Shown: positions 1 to 3,554 of the stretch, in pieces
Numbering within the stretch: position 1 is the first letter of the stretch
Layout of the letters: each line of letters starts with the position of its first letter
Source of the DNA: Gp7-AA10 sp041483175
GTDB lineage: Bacteria > Acidobacteriota > Thermoanaerobaculia > Gp7-AA8
Length of the DNA stretch: 6,189 bases
Direction: 5' to 3'
Assembly (NCBI GenBank): GCA_041483175.1
Contig: JBGPFD010000210.1
Coordinates: 1-6,189 of the forward strand
Program-made: the position numbers and the translations under genes
Notes under the pieces: generated by a model
Seen by the model: the letters and a program-made list of their open reading frames with translations, nothing else
Database searches by the model: none
Told to the model about the DNA's origin: nothing

Positions 1-733
1 CCACCGCTCGATTCAGCACCACGAACGGCACATCGATCCCGTCCGCCCGCACGTCGCGCACTAGCCGTTCCGTCTGCTCTACCACCCATGGCTCCGACAG
101 CGTCACCGCCACAAACGCCGCGCGTGCCGGATCGGTTAAGAGATCGCGACGGCGCCGGGCATCGGCCTCGAACTGCTCGATGAAGGCGTCCATCGCATCG
201 CGAACATTGCGCCGGGTGAATTGACGCACCATCCCCCGATGTTTGGCCTGCATCGAATCGAGCGCCTCGGCAAACTGGCGGAAATGATCGGCGGACGAGA
301 GCATCCGCAGTGTGTGCCCGGTCGGCGCAGTGTCGGCCACGATCGTGGCATCGGCATTCTCTTCGACTAGCTCGCCGATGCGCATCCAGGCCATCAGCTC
401 GTCGATGCCGGGAAGAGACAGCTCGAAGAAACGCCGCAGCTCGTCTTTGTCGAGATACGTCCCTCGGTCGCCGAGCTCCAGAAAGCTTTCGAGGTTACGG
501 TCGAGAAAGCGGCGGTAGAGAGCGCTCGCGTCGAGCGCCTCGGTGCGCAACTCGCCGTGAAGAATGTCGGCGAGATTCGAGGCGGGGTCGGTCGTGAAAA
601 GGATCACGGAGCGGGACTTCGAAAGATGCAGCGCCGCCGCGATCGAGATGGTCGTCTTTCCGACGCCGCCTTTGCCGCCGATCAGGATCACACGGCGGCC
701 GGCGAGCCGGTCGAACGCCGCGGTCAGCGTCAC
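1..733 (-). CDS. ArsA/Get3-family ATPase, gas-vesicle cluster type (partial, C-terminus beyond left edge)
   Basis: Translating the minus strand from a GTG at 733 gives 244 codons without a stop, continuing off the window. The deviant Walker A motif GGKGGVGKTT lies at residues 19-28 with the signature lysine K21. Switch I appears as TTDPASNLAD (47-56), a LPGIDE segment at 107-112, the family signature DTAPTGHTLR at 134-143, and VVLNR near 238-242. This is the ArsA/TRC40 (Get3) group of the SIMIBI NTPases, which work as ATP-driven dimers. No cysteine occurs in the 244 residues, so the thiols that bind arsenite in true ArsA pumps are missing from this part and arsenite export is unlikely. The GTG overlaps the gvpG stop as GTGA, implying translational coupling. 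ArsA-like ATPases are known neighbours of gas-vesicle genes; a targeting or chaperone role for hydrophobic vesicle proteins is inference. The missing C-terminus prevents telling a single-domain from a tandem form. Confidence 0.9.
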   Translation of the reverse strand, partial: MTLTAAFDRLAGRRVILIGGKGGVGKTTISIAAALHLSKSRSVILFTTDPASNLADILHGELRTEALDASALYRRFLDRNLESFLELGDRGTYLDKDELRRFFELSLPGIDELMAWMRIGELVEENADATIVADTAPTGHTLRMLSSADHFRQFAEALDSMQAKHRGMVRQFTRRNVRDAMDAFIEQFEADARRRRDLLTDPARAAFVAVTLSEPWVVEQTERLVRDVRADGIDVPFVVLNRAV

Positions 734-1044
734 TGCCCGTATCCGGTGTAGATCCCGACGCCGCTGTCGTCGTCATCATCACCGCGCTGCTGCCGCGCAA
801 TCTCTTCCCGGCGGGCGCGGATATCGCGAAGCGCCTGGAAGACCTGCGCCTCCTCCAGCGTGAACTCCTCTTCGCTGATGTCGCCGACCTCCAGCATCAT
901 CTGCAGCTCGATGAGCCGCTCCTTCCACGGCTGATCGTTCAGCAGCTCGTCGTTCGCCATCGTCTGGATCTGTTTCATGATCCAGTTGAACCCCGCGATC
1001 GGGAGTTTGATGGGGATCATGAGGATGTCGTCGAGAAGGAACAT
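730..1044 (-). CDS. gvpG: Gas vesicle protein GvpG
   Basis: This 104-residue protein has the GvpG family layout. It opens with a hydrophobic, proline-containing stretch (FLLDDILMIPIKLPIAGFNW, residues 2-21), followed by a highly charged helical segment (about 31-87). WKERLIELQMML sits at 40-51 and the EEEFTLEEAQ motif at 58-67; the latter is typical of the family. GvpG is a small accessory protein of gas-vesicle assembly that associates with GvpF/L-type proteins in the cytoplasm; its exact role is not settled. The tail carries five consecutive aspartates (89-93) and ends GIYTGYGQ. The ATG at 1044 has no Shine-Dalgarno sequence; the bases upstream belong to the octamer repeat array. An alternative ATG at residue 9 would remove most of the conserved N-terminal motif, so the first ATG is preferred. 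The stop overlaps the start of the ATPase gene, and gvpF lies 52 bases upstream, so the three genes form one probable operon. Confidence 0.9.
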   Translation of the reverse strand: MFLLDDILMIPIKLPIAGFNWIMKQIQTMANDELLNDQPWKERLIELQMMLEVGDISEEEFTLEEAQVFQALRDIRARREEIARQQRGDDDDDSGVGIYTGYGQ

Positions 1045-1052
1045 GGTGCTGT

Positions 1053-1098
1053 GGGTTGCTGGGTTGCTACGTTGCTAATTACAGCAACTCAGCAACCT
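1053..1098. repeat. Octamer repeat array forming an inverted repeat between gvpF and gvpG
   Basis: On the plus strand three direct 8-bp units occur: GGGTTGCT (1053-1060), GGGTTGCT (1061-1068) and ACGTTGCT (1069-1076). A 6-base spacer AATTAC follows, then two inverted units, AGCAACTC (1083-1090) and AGCAACCT (1091-1098). The 15-base arms 1054-1068 and 1083-1097 are complementary except at one position, with a 14-base loop. A shorter stem, 1071-1076 with 1083-1088, is also possible. The right arm begins at the last base of the gvpF stop codon and the left arm ends 8 bases before the gvpG start. No T-tract follows, so it is not a standard terminator; a processing or attenuation hairpin between the two genes is possible. 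Confidence 0.85.
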
Positions 1099-1918
1099 AT
1101 CTTTCCGCTCTCTCCAGCTTCAGCCGGATATTCACGAAGTTGTACGGCGGCCACGGGCCGGTGTAGAGGAACGACAGCTTGTTCTCGTATTTTTTCGCGA
1201 TGTCGGTGATCTGATCGTCGAAGGCCTTGGTCTTCTCGCGGTCGACGAGGAAGGCGGCGTTCAGGATCATCTTGTCGCCGATCGGCTTGTTAGACCGGGA
1301 GGCAATCGCGACGTCGCGCAGCGCCTCGTAGATCTCGCTCACGTACGCATCGGCCTTCGCCTGCAGCGCCGACTCGACCACGCGGCCGAGCTGCATGCGC
1401 GAGAAATAGGTCGAGGTCGAGGTGGACGACTGGATCTCTTCCTTCAGCAGCCGGAGCTCTTCGTTCTCCTGCTCGATATCCCTGATGACCTGATCCTTGT
1501 CCCAATTCACCTTCAGGCCGAACTCGATCTTGCCGTCCATCTTCTGCAGGACGTCGCTCAGCGCGTCGTAGATTTCCCTGAGAAACTTCCTGATGTCGTT
1601 GTCGGAGCGGAAGACGGTCCCGAAGCTCATCGGCAGGACGGTGGAATCCCGCATGACCACTTCGTTGACATGCTCGTGCGCGAGAGCGTTCTCGCGGGTC
1701 GGATCGAAGACGATCGACGGGCAGTTGGAGACTACAGCGGCAAGTTCCTTGTAGCGGACGGTGTAGACGCGATCGCCGCGGCCGCCGATGCCCACAGGAC
1801 CGAATTCGCGCGGCGACTCCGTTTTGATGATGCAGTAGACGTACTTGCCCTGCCCCGTTTCCGCGTGCGGCGGCTGCATCTGGTCTTCCATGGTCCGCTC
1901 TGCGGTCCGCTCTGCCAA
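1097..1918 (-). CDS. gvpF: Gas vesicle protein of the GvpF/GvpL family
   Basis: The 273-residue product matches the GvpL/GvpF family, minor gas-vesicle proteins needed for assembly. GKYVYCII at 24-31 is the first strand of the N-terminal domain. HEHVNEVVMRDSTVLPMSFG at 81-100 is the most conserved family block. KIEFGLKVNW lies at 130-139. A predicted coiled coil (about 140-163) leads into a Ser-Thr stretch (164-170) and an alpha-helical C-terminal domain ending YTGPWPPYNFVNI (252-264), a diagnostic motif. GvpF and GvpL cannot be told apart here, so the symbol is provisional. The start is uncertain: TTG at 1918 has a TAGTAT hexamer six bases upstream, while ATG at 1891 (residue 10) gives an N-terminus closer to usual length and lacks a good Shine-Dalgarno sequence. 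The first codons encode AERTAERT from a 12-bp tandem duplication. It leads the minus-strand operon with gvpG and the ATPase. Confidence 0.92.
   Translation of the reverse strand: MAERTAERTMEDQMQPPHAETGQGKYVYCIIKTESPREFGPVGIGGRGDRVYTVRYKELAAVVSNCPSIVFDPTRENALAHEHVNEVVMRDSTVLPMSFGTVFRSDNDIRKFLREIYDALSDVLQKMDGKIEFGLKVNWDKDQVIRDIEQENEELRLLKEEIQSSTSTSTYFSRMQLGRVVESALQAKADAYVSEIYEALRDVAIASRSNKPIGDKMILNAAFLVDREKTKAFDDQITDIAKKYENKLSFLYTGPWPPYNFVNIRLKLERAER
1892..1915. repeat. Perfect 12-bp tandem duplication at the gvpF start region
   Basis: GGTCCGCTCTGC occurs twice in direct succession on the plus strand (1892-1903 and 1904-1915). Read on the minus strand from the TTG start it encodes AERT twice. 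It lies entirely between the two candidate gvpF starts (TTG 1918 and ATG 1891), so it is either an N-terminal extension or the 5' leader of the mRNA. Confidence 0.9.
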
Positions 1919-1924
1919 GCGCCA

Positions 1925-1930
1925 ATACTA
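1925..1930 (-). promoter_or_regulatory. Candidate -10 element for gvpF (TAGTAT)
   Basis: On the minus strand TAGTAT lies six bases before the TTG at 1918, consistent with a leaderless transcript. It overlaps the plus-strand TACAAT of mutY by two bases, so the two polymerases could not occupy the site together. No convincing -35 box is visible. If the ATG at 1891 is the true start, the leader would instead be about 30 bases. Confidence 0.4.
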
Positions 1931-1934
1931 CAAT
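1929..1934 (+). promoter_or_regulatory. Candidate -10 element for mutY (TACAAT)
   Basis: TACAAT differs from the consensus TATAAT at one base and ends eight bases before the GTG start at 1943. Transcription would begin on or next to the start codon. No Shine-Dalgarno sequence precedes the GTG. No recognisable -35 box lies at normal spacing, which would fall in the 12-bp duplication. Confidence 0.5.
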
Positions 1935-1942
1935 AGCAAACG

Positions 1943-2944
1943 GTGCCGGTTCCTTGCGTCAGCCGTCAGGCAGAGCGCTGGTTTCGCACGCATCAGCGCG
2001 CGCTTCCGTGGCGTTCCCGATACGATCCGTACCACGTCTGGGTATCGGAGGTAATGCTGCAGCAGACGCGGATGGAAGTGGTGCTGCGATACTTCGAGCC
2101 CTTCCTGCAGCGATTCCCCACGATCGCCGATCTGGCGCGCGCCTCCTACGACGAAGTTGCCGCAGCATGGTCGGGGCTCGGCTACTACCGCCGCGCCCGG
2201 ATGTTGCGTGACGGCGGCATCGCGGTATGCGAGCGATTCGGCGGCGCGCTGCCCGACGATGTGGCATCGCTGCGCACCATTCCCGGAATCGGACGCTACA
2301 CCGCCGGCGCGATCGCTTCGATCGCGTTCGATCGGCCGGCTCCGATCGTCGACGGCAACATGGCCCGCCTCCTCGGCCGCCTTTGCGGCGCCGTTACGGC
2401 TGAGGCGGCCTGGAAAGCCGCCGACGATCTCGTTCGCGCCGCCGCCTCGCCACGCGCCTGCAATCAGGCGCTGATGGAGATCGGCGCACTCATTTGCAGG
2501 ACGACAGCCCCGGCGTGCAGCAAGTGTCCGCTTCGACGCGACTGCGCCGCGTTCGCCGCGGGGCGGGTGAACAGAAGTGCGCGCACGAAAACGAAACCAA
2601 CGCGAGCGTTGCGCATCCCGCTCTACATCGTCGCCGACCGCCGCGGACGCATTCTGATGCGGCGCCATTCCGGTCGCCTGATGGGCGGGATCTTTCATCT
2701 GCCGCATGGAAATGGTCTGCTGCTTCGCGGTTGCCGGTTGCCGGTTCCCGGTCCCCGGAAGGCAATCGGTTCGTTCCGTCATACCGTGACGAACCGGCGA
2801 ATCACCTTTTCCGTCTTCATCACGAGCGGTAAACGGCCGGCGGGAGACGATTACGTCTGGATCGAGCCGGAGCGGCTGGCGGAACTTCCCCACCCGTCGT
2901 ACGTTCGCAAAGCGTTACAGCTTGCTGGAATCAGCAAGATCTGA
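1943..2944 (+). CDS. mutY: A/G-specific adenine DNA glycosylase MutY
   Basis: MutY removes adenine mispaired with 8-oxoguanine in base-excision repair. The 333-residue product has all catalytic parts. ALPWR is at 20-24 and SEVMLQQTR at 35-43 with the catalytic Glu36; the usual second Q before the substrate pocket is R43. LGYYRRAR is at 79-86, the helix-hairpin-helix IPGIGRYTAGAI at 113-124, and VDGNMARLL at 136-144 with catalytic Asp137. The 4Fe-4S ligands are C185, C192, C195 and C201 (C-x6-C-x2-C-x5-C). A C-terminal NUDIX-like 8-oxoG recognition domain follows from about 222. There the motif FRHTFSH of E. coli aligns with FRHTVTN (278-284), so the FSH triad is not conserved. Residues about 262-272 are encoded by a 7-bp repeat array. 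The GTG at 1943 gives a normal N-terminus and sits eight bases after a TACAAT box. Length is slightly below the roughly 350 of E. coli MutY. Confidence 0.95.
   Translation: MPVPCVSRQAERWFRTHQRALPWRSRYDPYHVWVSEVMLQQTRMEVVLRYFEPFLQRFPTIADLARASYDEVAAAWSGLGYYRRARMLRDGGIAVCERFGGALPDDVASLRTIPGIGRYTAGAIASIAFDRPAPIVDGNMARLLGRLCGAVTAEAAWKAADDLVRAAASPRACNQALMEIGALICRTTAPACSKCPLRRDCAAFAAGRVNRSARTKTKPTRALRIPLYIVADRRGRILMRRHSGRLMGGIFHLPHGNGLLLRGCRLPVPGPRKAIGSFRHTVTNRRITFSVFITSGKRPAGDDYVWIEPERLAELPHPSYVRKALQLAGISKI
2728..2758. repeat. 7-bp tandem repeat array inside mutY
   Basis: The units are CGGTTGC (2728-2734), CGGTTGC (2735-2741), CGGTTCC (2742-2748), CGGTCCC (2749-2755) and a partial CGG (2756-2758). 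Because 7 is not a multiple of 3, the repeat is read in successive frames and encodes a Pro/Arg/Gly-rich stretch (about residues 262-272 of MutY). The GGTTGC core resembles the GGTTGCT units of the gvpF-gvpG array. It lies between the NUDIX-like strand LPHGNG and the FRHTVTN loop, a variable linker of the family. Confidence 0.85.
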
Positions 2945-2951
2945 CTAGCTG

Positions 2952-2957
2952 TACTCT
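2952..2957 (+). promoter_or_regulatory. Candidate -10 element for the yceI-like gene (TACTCT)
   Basis: TACTCT fits TANNNT and ends six bases before the ATG at 2964, inside the 19-base gap after mutY. No Shine-Dalgarno sequence and no clear -35 box are present. It is a weaker match than the boxes of the two flanking genes; read-through from mutY is the alternative. Confidence 0.35.
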
Positions 2958-2963
2958 GCGAAC

Positions 2964-3536
2964 ATGCGACTTGCTGTCGTCTTAGGATGCCTCCTGACAG
3001 CCACTGCGCTCTTTGCCGACTCGCGCAGTTTTCAGATTAAGCCGGACAGCAAGAATATTGCGGAGTTTCACGCCGAGGACACCTACGACGCCTTCGACGG
3101 GCGCACCAACAAGGTGACCGGGACGATCGTGGCCGATCCGGCGAACGTGCCGGCGGCAACGGTCGACATCATCGTCGACATGGCCTCGCTGGATACGGCG
3201 AATTCGCTGCGGAATCGTGAGATGCGCGAGCGCTATCTGGAGACCTCGAAATATCCGACGGCGCGATTCAAGTCGGTGAGCATCGCCGCTTCGGCCGCTG
3301 TTGCGCCGAATCAGCCGGCAGACATCAGCGTGACCGGCGATTTCATTCTGCACGGCGTGACGAAGCGGATGACCATCCCGGTGCGCGTAGTGCTCATTCC
3401 CGACGGACGCGTGCACGCCACAGCGATGTTCAACGTGCACATGACCGACTTCGGAATCAACGTTCCGAAAAACATTCTGGTCACCGTCGACGATCAGGTT
3501 CCGGTGCGGCTCGACGTGTGGGCGGTCGCACAGTGA
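2964..3536 (+). CDS. Secreted YceI-family protein
   Basis: The 190-residue product starts with a signal peptide (MRLAVVLGCLLTATALFA, likely cleaved by signal peptidase I after A18), so it should act in the periplasm or outside the cell. The mature part is a single YceI domain, a lipocalin-like beta-barrel that in studied members holds a long isoprenoid or other lipid. Family marks are EFHAEDTYDAFDG (34-46), the segment RNREMRERYLETSKYP (83-98) leading into FKSV (102-105), and VTGDFILHGVTKRM (123-136). Length is usual for the family. The substrate cannot be told: members take part in quinone or isoprenoid handling, acid stress or unknown roles. The ATG follows a TACTCT hexamer by six bases and has no Shine-Dalgarno sequence. 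It lies 19 bases after mutY and 18 before the next gene, on the same strand, but nothing suggests a shared function. Confidence 0.9.
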   Translation: MRLAVVLGCLLTATALFADSRSFQIKPDSKNIAEFHAEDTYDAFDGRTNKVTGTIVADPANVPAATVDIIVDMASLDTANSLRNREMRERYLETSKYPTARFKSVSIAASAAVAPNQPADISVTGDFILHGVTKRMTIPVRVVLIPDGRVHATAMFNVHMTDFGINVPKNILVTVDDQVPVRLDVWAVAQ

Positions 3537-3541
3537 ACGGC

Positions 3542-3547
3542 TAGAAT
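3542..3547 (+). promoter_or_regulatory. Candidate -10 element for the large propeller gene (TAGAAT)
   Basis: TAGAAT is one base from the TATAAT consensus and ends seven bases before the ATG at 3555, within the 18-base gap after the yceI-like gene. No Shine-Dalgarno sequence is present and no -35 box is evident at 17 bases. The geometry fits a leaderless transcript. Confidence 0.5.
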
Positions 3548-3554
3548 CATCGCA

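Noticed and set aside
1..733. Arsenite-efflux ATPase (arsenic resistance)
   Set aside because: No cysteines in the 244 visible residues and the neighbours are gas-vesicle genes rather than ars genes.
495..800. Minus-strand frame of 101 codons overlapping the ATPase and gvpG
   Set aside because: The overlapping frame from the GTG at 733 carries complete ArsA motifs; this frame is Arg-rich and has none.
1053..1098. Rho-independent terminator between gvpF and gvpG
   Set aside because: The hairpin is not followed by a T-tract on the minus strand and the gene downstream belongs to the same functional cluster.
1053..1098. CRISPR-like repeat array
   Set aside because: Units are only 8 bp with no unique spacers of constant length.
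1928..2893. 321-codon open frame on the minus strand opposite mutY
   Set aside because: It is antisense to a well-supported MutY; its product is Arg/Gly/Ala-rich with no recognisable family, as expected from a GC-rich shadow.
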